Assembly (NCBI GenBank): GCA_021234155.1
Contig: JAJEKV010000004.1
Location: 23,655,122-23,719,121 of the forward strand
Reading direction: 5' to 3'
DNA length: 64,000 nt
DNA from: Isoetes taiwanensis
Taxonomy: Eukaryota > Streptophyta > Lycopodiopsida > Isoetales > Isoetaceae
The notes under the pieces were generated by a model. The model was not told the origin of the DNA. It saw only the letters and a program-made list of their open reading frames with translations, and did not search any database. The position numbers and the translations under genes were made by a program. Within the stretch, counting starts at the first letter, position 1. The number at the start of each line of letters is the position of its first letter. Shown here piece by piece: positions 9,714 through 20,701 of this stretch.

Positions 9714-10340
9714 TTGTCATGTTTGTCTGCAGACTTGTATTTGTGCGCCAAAAGTTCCAAGTTTGTATTGGCATTGTTACCACCATACCCATACTAATCT
9801 CTTCATCATCAATAGGTTCGTTGGGTTTATTTCTCTAAATTCTTCCAAATCCTTAACAGTGCTTTGCAGATCTTGCTCATTGCTACCAATAACTCCCAAC
9901 TTTAGACTAGTTACAACTTATAATATCTTGACTATTAAGTCTATCTTGGGGTGCCCTATATTGTGGAGGACTGTAAATCTTTCTAGAAACTATGGTTGGA
10001 TTTGAATTTGATAGTTCTACAAGGGACATAAAGCATGATCTTAGAAGTTTATTGGTGCCATCTATCTTACTAATGGCAAAGGAGTCACAAACCAACATCA
10101 TTGTGTACTAGGAAGCCGTAGAGTAAGCTTTCATCCCCTTTTGCCTTTTTTATCCAAAATGGCACTTTTCCAACTCGTTGCAACTTATTGCACCGCAAAA
10201 AACTAAGTATAATTAAACAGTGCAAGAATAAGAGCTTTCCTTAAGATGAGGCTGAATGTAAGTACCCGTGCATCTAGCTCCAGAAGGGGTCTTCATTGAA
10301 TGCTTACCAAGAGACTGAAGCAATGTTAGTCTGTTGCAGT
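9714..10340 (-). repeat. Repeat module M2-M3 (copy 2), right part
   Basis: This continues the module after the MITE and matches 4800-5507. At about 10333-10342 it switches into module M6 at a shared TTGCAGTG word, so the junction is a recombination between repeats at microhomology. Confidence 0.8.
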
Positions 10341-10966
10341 GTTGCATACATAGTAATGTTTCATTTCTTTCTGGGAGATCTTGAAATCTATGAGCATATC
10401 GCAATGCATCTTTTCCAAATTTTGGAAGCTTTTGAGTATCATCTACGAGACATGGGGGCATGTTGGAAAGTGATGAAGCAATTGCATTAGGTAGAACAGG
10501 TGTGTTAATGACTAAATTTGTTATTCTTATTTCCCATGGGTGGACAAGGGAATAATTTTCAACAATGCCTAAGTTAGAGCAACAATGCCTATGAATGGGC
10601 CACAATCGTGGAAAAGGGCATATCTTTTCTTCTTCTTCTGCATGGTAAGAACACTTTATACTTTGCTAATTTTAGACATTTGGCCAAATTTTTGAATAAT
10701 GCGGGCTTCTTGCAGAATTGAGATACTGTGTTGTGCCGGGCGGTGTAGATTTAACCAAAATGGCAATTTCCAACTCGCTGCAACTTATTGCACCGCAAAA
10801 AAGTAAGTATAATTAAACAGTGAAAAACAAGAACAAAGGCTTTCCTTAAGATGAGGCTGAATGTAAACACCCGGGCATCTAGCTCCAGAAGGGTCTTCAT
10901 TGAATGCATCCCTAAGAGATTTAAGTGATGTTAGTCTATTGTAGAAATGTCGATGCTCCTTATAAT
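10341..10966. repeat. Mosaic of M6, M7 and M3 fragments
   Basis: 10341-10535 matches M6 (for example 45600-45790). 10536-10620 matches part of M7 (46140-46220). 10650-10756 matches 39056-39160. 10757-10966 is a second M3 copy. The order differs from the parent modules, which shows repeated breakage and rejoining. Confidence 0.75.
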
Positions 10967-12665
10967 CGAAAGACCTGTAAGCTCACTGCTGGGGAGCCTT
11001 ACTAGCTTTATAATGTCTTATCTTTAGGAGACCAATCGGACTTAGGAGCAATTGCAACTTGTTAAATCAGACTCCTTAAGACACCTCAGAGTTAGACACC
11101 CAATTTCAAGTGGCAGAGATCTGTTGAACATTATGCAATGAACATCAAGTTGAATGGGCCATATAAGCACTAATAAATGTGTACCATTACCATCTCAAGC
11201 ACAATCTTGCAACAAATCTTGTACCTCTGTCAATGCAAGCCTGCTAACAGTCAATTATCAATGGTTATAAATATTTCACTAAATGGGAAAAAAGGAATGG
11301 CCGAGGTTGAAAATAGCAAGGTCAATTGTCTAATTTCTTGAACTTTCTCAACCCTCGACTGATGTATATCAGAAGATTAACCCAAGATATCGAGGAGCAA
11401 TTGAAGGTATGATCAGAGAGCATACTTGGCAAACATAGGGTTGATAGCTTCTTTTCCGGGTATTTTTGAATTTTCTAAGGGTACATGCATAAATTAACAT
11501 ATCTAATACTCAGAATTTAATTTATGCATGACAAAGGCTAGAATTTCATCAAACCTTATATAAGGCTGCCAAAAATACAAATCAAATCTATTCACAGGCA
11601 TATAAAAATATTGTTGAGCAACCTTTTGTAAAAAACATGCGTAGTATGATCTCAAAGCACAAAAAGTGTATGCGTCAATATACTGGGGAAGTGTACCAAT
11701 TAAGAATGTAGCGGGCATGAAAACAAAAACGACATTACCAAATATATGGTTAGATTTAGGATTTTGTATGTACTTTATTGGGGAGAAAAGAAACCGAATA
11801 CATGTGCCTATGAGCAAAAAAGGTGTACAAAAAATAGCAATGGATGTGGCTTGACCCAATAATAAGAAATTTTAATTATTTTGAAGATGCTCCATTATCC
11901 TCTGCTAATCTTATTAGTTTTGATTCGGAGGTGGACACCTCATTCACACTTGCTAAATTTTAGACTACATTTGGGTCATATGTTGATGTAAAATTTTGAA
12001 AGTTTGGATTTTTTCTTCTTTTCTTCTTCTGTGTGGTCAAGAACACTTTGTACTTTGTTAATTTTAGACATTTGGCCAAATTTTTAGATAAGGGGCAGAA
12101 TAAAGTTAGATCTTGATTTGTTTCCCTCCGTATATGTAACTTCATGGTTTGGAGTGGAGTCCCAACTTTATTGTTGCAAGCTGTCAGTAGTGTTGCTCAG
12201 CTAAACAGAGAACATGATAATACCAAACTGTGGAAATCTTACTACTAGCATTTAACTCAGTTTACTATGATAGACAAGGAATAGGCAATTTGATATAAAT
12301 GTGTTCCCAAGATGCATAGGTCATCTTTTGTGCGACATTTTGAGAACCTTTTTTACTATGATAACTATAGAATGAAATGCAAACGACATCTTTTATGACA
12401 CTTTGGGAACCCTTCTTGCTACAATAAGTATAGTATAGAATAAATTGCAGTGGTGCATACATAGTAATGTTTCATTTCTTTTTGAAAGATCTTGAAATCT
12501 ATGAGCGTATTGCGATGCATCTTTTCCAAATTTTGGAAGATTTCAAATATCATCTACAAGACATATGAAGCAACCGCATTAGGTAGAACAGGTGTGTTAA
12601 TGACTAAATTTGTTATTCTTATTTCCAATCGTATCTGCATGAAATTGACATGATTAATGTTAGGG
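10967..12665. repeat. Repeat modules M4-M5-M6
   Basis: M4-M5 (10967-12215) is followed by M6 (12216-12665, containing GATAGACAAGGAATAGGC and ending near GTTAGGGTTTGAGAGCAT). The order is the same as in the 24.96-38.8 kb array, but the copy is more diverged. No gene is seen. Confidence 0.8.
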
Positions 12666-13063
12666 TTTGAGAGCATCTCTAGGAACATGTGACCATCTTC
12701 CAATTTCTACTTCTAACTTGTGCGATCTGGTTCTGTAACTGGCTATCCAATGTCTCAATTGGAATGGAGGCATGTAAATAGCTTTGATCTGAGTATGTAA
12801 TCTTGGAATTGATATCTGATAAGTAAATCATCACTCTCAATTTCTTATTTTCCCAAAGCTTATCTACAGCGGCGTACCATGTCAAGAACGCCCAACTCAG
12901 AAGTCAATCAATTGGCCTCTGATATGCCCCCTCTTTCAGCCCACTTGATAATGTCTTGATATCACTCCTTTGTGGCTGAGTCATTGAGATCCATGCAGGT
13001 TGTGGCAGCGGATAATTTGGTCTCTGGCAAGCAAAAGATGATCCAGAACCGTGTAGTTCAGCC
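12666..13063. other. Spacer with unrecognised minus-strand frame
   Basis: A 68-codon minus-strand frame (12885-12679, with KLWENKKLRVMIYLSDINSK) continues upstream only with stops. Not recognised; it could be a piece of a retroelement or of a host gene. Confidence 0.3.
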
Positions 13064-14659
13064 TGTAACCAGGCCGTTTTGGATTAAGAACCCCTTAGAA
13101 GATTAAATCAGAAGGATTTACAGGGTTCTTATGCAGAATCACAGGCAGTGGAAGAAAAAGGGTTAGAACTACCTGATTCGGCCATAATCAGTAAGATTTG
13201 GCCTGGAAATTCTTGTAAGAGCCAGAATCGGCTGGACCCAAGAGGTTATGGCATGGATTCGATGGCCTGGAGGGTTAGATTAGAAATAACAAAAATGTTA
13301 ACAATTAGTACTTTGTTAGTAAGGTAGTAATATAATAAATTTAAGATTTAAGCTAAGCTATAAGTTAAATTAAAATAGTAAGGGTTAGCTGGAACAAGGA
13401 GCTGGGCGAGGTATTTGTTTAAGATTAAGGCCTAAGTTAGGAGGGTTAATGCTAATAATAAAGTTATTTATAATTACGACATGAGTGGTCTAAACAAGCT
13501 AGCGAGTTATAATTTAAAGCCTTTGAAATTAGTTAAATTAAGAGGGGTAAAAATGCAAGGCACAAGTGTCGTGTATGGAGAAATAAGGAACGGAAGCACA
13601 ATGACAATTATAATGCTAGAAATTAACTCATTATTATAATCTTAGATATAGCTAGTGACTTTGTGGTTAGTGAATCTATGGAAGATGTAGACGTTTATTT
13701 TTAATTTAATAGTGATGGTTGCATTTTGCATTATTAAGGCTATGGTTGGACATTTCATGTTACATAAAGTGTGAATTATGGAATTTATTTGATGTTGAGT
13801 ATGTTAAGGCATGGGGCATGATGGTGAATTGTATGTAATTGTCTATGGTGAAATTCTTTGATATAGACCTCTGGGGCCGGAGTCTAGGTGCGATGGTCTA
13901 GACTCACGGTTTTGCACAGTGCCATGTATATGGTAATATTTGAACATCGGGCGTTGGTACCGTATGGTACAACGTCATGCACAGTAAGTGGTCCTCCAAT
14001 GCTGGACGCAGCGTGGATGGGTGTGTACACACGTGGTTACCCCGCCTCTATGTCACTGGCCTGATCAGCCGAGTTGACCTTGCTCAGACCCAGAGGAATA
14101 TTGGTTGCAATGTTGATGCTATGATTGCTTGGTTATTGTGTATGTGGTTTTAATGTTGGAATCAAGTTGCAATGGCTATGCTTGGTATAATTATGCATTG
14201 TGGTTATGCTTGTTGGATTAATTACTTGGGTTGCAGGGGCGAGGTTACGGTAAGGCTACGTTATTGTTCTAAGTTAACGCTTTGTGATTATTAATGCTAG
14301 ACATGTCCTAGATTCCCCGATCCCCACTTAGTCCGTGTGACTAACCCCGTGGTTAATGGTGTAAGCAGAAGTGCGAGATGCTCCGGAGAGTAGCCAAGCT
14401 TCAGAAAGAAGAGTGTGGATTGTTATTCAATAAACTTGACTATTAATACTATTAATATTATATATGGGCTTGAAGCTATAATTATTTTAAAACTTTGGTT
14501 GTGGTGTGGGGTTTTTGCTGAGCAATGGCAAGTATAATTTTTGGGACCTTTGAGCATGTATAAAGATTAAATTCTTTACCTAAGTATGCATGTATCAATT
14601 TTCTGAGTTCCAAGAGTAAATAGATCCAATGGTAGAGATCGATGGGATCTCCAGTTACA
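13064..14659 (+). mobile_element. Candidate solo LTR
   Basis: The stretch begins TGTAAC and ends GTTACA, a 6-bp terminal inverted repeat with the TG...CA signature. The middle (13860-14070) has the look of a plant LTR promoter region, and an AATAAA signal lies near 14436. There is no primer-binding site after the right end, and no recognised protein inside. The flanking five bases (CAGCC and AGGCT) do not match, so the boundaries are not confirmed by a target duplication. Confidence 0.4.
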
Positions 14660-14772
14660 AGGCTTTAGCTTACAATGGGATCACGACTGTCTCAGCCAAG
14701 ATAATTGCATAAGGTATTTGACTCTTCACCCCCTTCTCTAATAAACATCTTCAGTACAGTCTCCAATTGGGG

Positions 14773-15168
14773 TCACTGCCTATAGGATAATGAAGGCCCC
14801 CATATTGGAGCCCCATATAAAAGTACCGGTTGTATCAATGTTTTAAACAATACCTTTCTCAGTCTCCAATCTATCAAAGAGGCCATGAAACATTTTGAAA
14901 GCATACTGTACAAAGCAGCTTTTCCACCGGCTGCTCTTTTTCTAATAACAGGAGAGAAAAACAACTGAAGTTGAACAATTTGATCAATCAAAAGAACTTG
15001 ATACCTCTTTAAATACGACAAGGAAAAGCTAATCTTAGCAATACATGAAATTAAGCCCAAACATAAGACATTGATTCTATCCTTTAACTTTAGCAAATAG
15101 CTTAGATCATGCACAACAAATTTATTATATGCAAACATGTGGCCATGCACACATGTGAGGAAAACCAT
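14773..15168 (-). pseudogene. LINE reverse-transcriptase C-terminal scrap
   Basis: The minus-strand frame ends with FKTLIQPVLLYGAPIWGPSL, matching the conserved plant LINE block TLVxPxLLYGxxxWG that follows the RT palm. It is preceded by INVLCLGLISCIAK..., a helical region usual at that place. Only this one block of ORF2 is left. It belongs to a different LINE lineage from the copy at 5508-7704. Confidence 0.7.
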
Positions 15169-15254
15169 TGCTCAACATTCATGCTCGGTTATGTCTCGTA
15201 GGTGTAGCTTACCATCAGATTCTCTTGCTTGAGCAAACTCCACATGAACAATGC

Positions 15255-16385
15255 GAAGATTATTGTGATGCAACTTGAACTTGGCCTTGGGAAAGGCTTG
15301 ATGAATAAACTACCATACATATATCATTGAAGGCACAATATAGCATGATGATTGTGCTTTCCTGATGCTATTCACAAAGATAATGAAACTAGACCATGAT
15401 ATGTTTGGAAGGGAAGTGAAACCTGGAGTCATGAGCAAGAGCAATTGTGTTTTGATTATCACAATGAAAAGGAATTAGCTGAGGCTCAGGGATGACTTCT
15501 ACATAAGGGAGATATATATCTATACTTACAAAGGTGGCAAAAAATCCTTATTGTATATCCATTTAAGGCGAATTTGAGTCTCCCCCCCCCCCACATATAA
15601 AGTTTACACTAGATCATTGTAAAAACACCCTAAGTATATGGTTAAAAATGACCCAAGAATACTCTTCTCTCTTGAACTCCATGGTTTATACATCGATCAA
15701 ATGTGAATCCCTCAGGGGTTGATGCTTCTGCTAAAGTTGAAGATCTTGGAAGATATTGCAACCAAACTACTTCTTCAGTGCCTTCGCATCAAAAAGAGAT
15801 GTCTTCAACCTCTAAAGCAGTGATGGAATCCAGATAATGACTTTGCTATAGAGCAGAAAACAAAAATTAGAGTTTGATTTATTTTTGTTAGGATCACTTG
15901 CAAAGTCAGCATGAGCATAGCTTACAATGGAGTTAGAAGTATGGGAAAATGTTAAAAAGGGCAGTAGAATTAAGGTAGAAAAAGACGCCTGAGGGCATCG
16001 ATAACCAAGTACAGGATTTGGCATGAAGCGACACAAGAAGCTTATTATAAAGGCTAAATCCGGGTGATAGACCATAAGGTAGTTTAAGGCGCCAAGTGCA
16101 TTGGGAAAAGGAATGTTAGCCATAAGATTACGAGCTTCAACAGATTGAGGATACTAAACATGAGACAATGAAAGCCCATGATCTATATTTGATCTACACA
16201 GCCATAACTGTTGTCTGGATTTGTCCAGAATGATTTTAATAAAAACTTGAATATTCATTCAGATTATTCATGGAAAATTGCTGAGAGAGTGCCTGCTTGC
16301 CAACGTGGAGAGTTGCAAGAGCTGGTAATGACAATGTCATCTATGTAAAGAGCAAGAAAAAACAAATGAGCAAGTGTATTCACAC
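15255..16385 (-). pseudogene. Ty1/copia pol fragment (RT-RNase H)
   Basis: On the minus strand this reads, in order: the RT catalytic box LALYIDDIVITSSC (near 16365-16320), a block with ALNYLMVYHPDLAF and CRFMPNP (16110-15990), the start of RNase H with SYAHADFASDPNKNKS (about 15930-15880), and the RNase H end with IPFHCDNQNTIALAHDS (about 15490-15430), PFPKAKFKLHHNNLR near 15290-15245. Stops and shifts interrupt it throughout. It is a fuller relative of the copy at 3787-4490. The uninterrupted CATG at 15680-15683 serves as the empty site of the 3.7-kb element. Confidence 0.82.
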
Positions 16386-16410
16386 TCACAAGCCTCCGTG
16401 GATGTTAAAA

Positions 16411-16544
16411 AATCCGCCCGTCTGTCTGTCCGTCCGTCCGTTTTATAAGCACACTCTCTTCATACAAGTCCTCCTTCCTCCTCCCTCCCCAAAACATCTA
16501 CGCCTACCTATCTACCCACCTCCTTCCTTCCTTCCTTCCTTCCT
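16411..16544. repeat. Tetranucleotide tract, third version
   Basis: (CTGT/CCGT)n at 16417-16441 and (CTTC)n at 16519-16544. This is the same locus as 4555-4672 and 9009-9360, with different repeat words. Confidence 0.85.
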
Positions 16545-17340
16545 TATAAGCATTGTGGATTTCCTTATGGACCATTTTACTTGAAGCAAGCATGGACCAA
16601 CATTATCTAAAAATGCTACTTCCTCTTCCATAGAAATAGTATAATCTTTGTGCTCTTCATAGTAGTTGGAGTTGTCTTGTTTGTCTGCAGACTTGCATTT
16701 TGTGCCCAAAAGTTCCAAGTTTGTATTGGCATTGTTATCGCCATATCCATACTAACCTCTTCATCATCAATAGGTTCGTTGACTTTATTTCTCTAAATTC
16801 TTTCAAATCTTTAACAATGCTTTGTAGATCTTGCTCATTGCTACCAATAATAAATCTCAAGCACAAACCTCGCAACAAATCTTGTACCTCAGTCAACGCA
16901 AGCCTGCTAACCAAATCAATCATCAATGATTATAAATATTTCACTAAATGGGAAAAAAGAATGGCCAAGGTTGAAAACAGCAAGATCAATTATCTAATTT
17001 CCTGAACTTTCTCAACCCTCAATTGTAAATCTTTCTAGAAACTTTTGAATTTGAGTTTGATAGTTCTATAAGGGACACAAAGCATGACCTTAGAAGTTTA
17101 TTGGTACCATCTATCTTTTTGAACATCATTGTATACTAGGAAAAACTAGAGTAAGCTTCCACCCCCTTTGCCTTGGAAAAAGTAAGTATAATTAATCAGT
17201 GAAAAACAATAACAAAGGCTTTCCTTAAGATGAGGCTAAATGTAAATACCCGTGCATCTAGCTCCAAAAGGGTCTTCATTGAATGCATCCCCAAGAGACT
17301 GAAGTGATGTTAGTCTGTTGTAGAAATATCGATGCTTCTT
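16545..17340 (-). repeat. Repeat module M2-M3 (copy 3)
   Basis: The best coding-like copy of the module. Minus strand 16926-16735 is open for 63 codons with LALTEVQDLLRG and SIVKDLKEFREIKS, and 16718-16512 is open with EEHKDYTISMEEEVAF. Frames are interrupted between them by a region with a CTGCAG acceptor-like motif. Unrecognised product. Confidence 0.6.
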
Positions 17341-18663
17341 GTAATCGAAAGATATGTAAGCTCACTGTTGGGGAGCCTTACTAGCTTTATAATGTCAGAT
17401 CTTTAGGAGACCAATCTGACTTAGGAGCAATTACAACTTGTTAAATCAGACTCCTTAGGACACCTCAGTTAGACACCCAATTTCAAGTGGCGGAGATCAC
17501 ATTGAACATTATGCAATGAACATCAAGTTGCATGGGCCATATAAGCACTAATAAATGTGTACCATTACCATCTCAAGCACAACCTTGCAACAAATCTTGT
17601 ACCTCAGTCAAAGCAAGCCTGCCAACCAGATCAATCATCAACGGTTATAAATATTTCACTTATTGGAAAAAAAGGAATGGCCGAGGTTGAAAATAGCAAG
17701 GTCAATTGTCTAATTTCCTGAACTTTCTCAACCCTCGACCGATGTATATCAGAAGATTAACCCAAGATATCGAGGGGGAATTGAAGGTATGACCAGAGCA
17801 TACTTGGCAAACATAGGGTTGATAGCTTCTTTTCCGGGGATTTTTGAATTTTCTAAGGGTACATGCATAAATTAACATATCTAATACTTAGAATTTAATT
17901 TATGCGTGACACAGGCTAGAATTGCACCAAACATTATATAAGACTGCCAGAAATACAAATCAAATCTATTCACAGGTATATAGAAATATTGTTGAGCAAC
18001 TTTTTGTAAAGAATATGCGTAGTATGATATCAAAGCACAAAAAAGTGTATGCGTCAATGTACTGGGGAAGTGTACCAATTAAGAATGTAGCATGCGAGGG
18101 GCATGAAAATAAAAATGGCGTTACCAACTATATGGTTAGATTTAGTGTTTTGTATGTACTTTATTGGGGAGAAAAGAAACCGAATACATGTGCCTATGAG
18201 CAAAAAGGGTGTACAAAACATAGCAATGGATGTGGCTTGACCCAATAATGGGAAATTTTAATTATTTTGAAGATGCTTCATTACCCTCTCCTAATCTTAT
18301 TAGTTTTGATTCGGAGGTGAACACCCCATTCACACTTGCTAAATTCTAGACTACATTTGGGTCATATGTTGATGTAAAATTTTGAAAGTTTGGATTTTTT
18401 CTTCTTTTCTTCTTCTGTGTCGTCAAGAACACTTTGTACTTTGCTAATTTTAGACATTTGGCCAAATTTTTGGATAACGCGGGCTTCTGACAGAATAAAG
18501 TTAGACCTTGATTTGAATAAAGTTAGATCTTGATTTGTTTCCCTCGTATATGTAACTTCATGGTTTGGAGTGGAGTTCCAACTTTATTGTTGCAAGCTGT
18601 CGGTAGTGTTGCTCAGCTAAACACAGAACATGATAATACTAAACTGTGGAAATCTTACTACTA
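17341..18663. repeat. Repeat module M4-M5 (copy)
   Basis: Closely matches 7705-9008 and 26035-27345. The 108-codon plus-strand frame (17922-18248) is open here because the A run is six long. At 18663 the sequence jumps from the start of M6 back into M5 at ATTGTAAAGAACATACG. Confidence 0.82.
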
Positions 18664-19830
18664 GCAATCAACTCATTGTAAAGAACATACGTAGTATGAT
18701 CTCAAAACACAAAAAGTGTATGCGTCAATATACTGGGGAAGTGCACCAATTAAGAATGTAGCATGCGGAGGGCATGAAAACAAAAATGACATTACCAAAT
18801 ATATGGTTAGATTTAGGATTTTGTATGTACTTTATTGGGGAGAAAAGAAACCAAATACATGTGCCTATGAGCAAAAAGGGTGTACAAAAAATAGCAATGG
18901 ATGTGGCTTGACCCAATATTGGAAAATTTTAATTATTTTGAAGATGTTCCAGTACCCTCTCCTAATCTTATTAGTTTTGATTCGGAGGTGAACACCCCAT
19001 TCACACTTGCTAAATTTTAGACTACATTTGGGTCATATGTTGGATGTAAAATTTTGAAAGTTTGGATTTTTTCTTCTTTTCTTCTTCTGCGTGGTCAAGA
19101 ACATTTGTACTTCACTAATTTTAGACATTTGGCCAAATTTTTGGATAACGCGGGCTTCTGGCAGAATAAAGTTAGATCTTGATTTATTTCCCTCTGTATA
19201 TGCAACTTCATGGTTTGAAGTGGAGTTCCAACTTTATTGCTGCAAGCTGTCAGTAGTGTTGCTCAGCTAAATAGAGAACATGATAATACCAAACTGTGGA
19301 AATCTTACTACTAGCATTCAACTCAGTTTACTATGATAGACAAGGAATAGGCAATTTGATATAAATGTGTTCCCAAGATGCAGAGGTCATCTTTTGGGTG
19401 ACGTTTTGAGAACCTTTTTTACTATGATAAGTATAGAATGAAATGCAAACGACATCTTTTGTGACACTTTGGAAACCCTTCTTACTAGAATAAGTATAGT
19501 ATAGAATAAATTGCAGTGGCGCATACATAGTAATGTTTCATTTCTTTTTGAAAGATCTTGAAATCTATGAGCGTATTGCAATGCATCTTTTCCAAATTTT
19601 GGAAGATTTCAAATATCATCTACGAGACATGGGAGCATGTTGGAAAGTGATGAAGCAACAACCAGCGTTAGGTAGAAAGTGTGCTAATGACTAAATTTGT
19701 TATTCTTATTTCCAATCATATCTGCATGAAATTGACATGATTAATGTTAGGGTCTGAGAGCATTGGTTCAGGAATATCCTTGCCTTGGATCTATATCCTT
19801 TGCATTGGCTCTATATCCGCAATGTAGAAG
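18664..19830. repeat. Partial M5 followed by M6
   Basis: 18664-19283 is the 3' half of M5 and 19284-19830 is M6. From 19009 onward this sequence is nearly identical to 45090-46402. Confidence 0.82.
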
Positions 19831-20701
19831 GTAGATGGACTGATCCATTTTCCGTGCCACACATTTGTAGATTGGATGAAATCGCCACTATAACAAGACC
19901 ATGTGAAGTGACAAGACATGAAAGTAAGTGATGATTGTTAAATTATATTCAATATTTTTATGTTCATTCACAATGCTTCATGTCGGTCTTGCCAAATGTT
20001 GTATGGGGTTTAAAAAAATGCAAAGTTTATCAATTTAGCCAAAAGGTTCAAGGCCTCCCCATGGGTGGACAAGGGCATAATTTTGCCTCGGATATTATTC
20101 ATGTTAGAGCAACAATGCCTAAGTGCCACAATTGTGGAAAAGGGCAGGTTCAACCTTTTGATTGTTTGGATTTTTTCTTTTTTTCTTCTTTTGCCTGGTC
20201 AAGAACACTTTATACAAGATTAGTCTAAATACAAGATTACACTTTATACAAGATTACTTTTGTTTGGATTTGGGTCATATGTTGTAATCTTGTAATTTTG
20301 CAAAAGGTAACCTCTATTTTAATTGTTAGAAGTAGTGTTCACATTTTAGCTGCTATAATGTTGAATAATCTTAGCTGATTTGGACTGATTTTGACATGAG
20401 CAGCAAACACTCCGTGCCCTCCAAGCTCGAGTAGCCAAGCTTCATCAAGTAACAGTTCACGTGAGTACTCTTAGTGGCTTTACAAGTGGTTTGTATTTTA
20501 AGTTTGTAGGGTATTTAGGTTTCATTGTCGTATTTCGGTAACAGAAACGTCCTTGGCTCTACTATGTTGGGGCTTTTGGCAGAACAAATATAAGTATGGA
20601 GATAAAGTTAAGGATTTAAGACCCTTTCTGCATGAGCTGAAAGAAGGGACACATTGGTATTGTGAACCTGCATTGCAGCATACATTTGTAATCGGGCAGG
20701 G
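19009..20701. repeat. Segmental duplication, copy A (1.69 kb)
   Basis: This block recurs as 45090-46402 plus 53038-53415 (1,691 bp in total), with roughly a dozen differences by eye, i.e. about 99% identity. The second copy is split by the Helitron. Copy A is continuous and includes the start of the transposase-like gene, so it reveals the pre-insertion sequence. Confidence 0.92.
19831..20322. repeat. Module M7
   Basis: Matches 38761-39060 and 45910-46402. A 97-codon plus-strand frame (19935-20228) is present identically in the 46 kb copy but looks low in information and is not counted as a gene. The junction A|T at 20322-20323 is the empty target site of the Helitron. Confidence 0.8.

Noticed and set aside
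11503-11859. Minus-strand hydrophobic frame (118 codons) as a membrane protein
   Set aside because: It is the antisense of the M5 module, recurs in each copy with breaks, and has no recognisable family.
19935-20228. 97-codon frame, identical in two places, as a conserved gene
   Set aside because: Identity is explained by the recent segmental duplication; a diverged M7 copy at 38.8 kb does not keep the frame.
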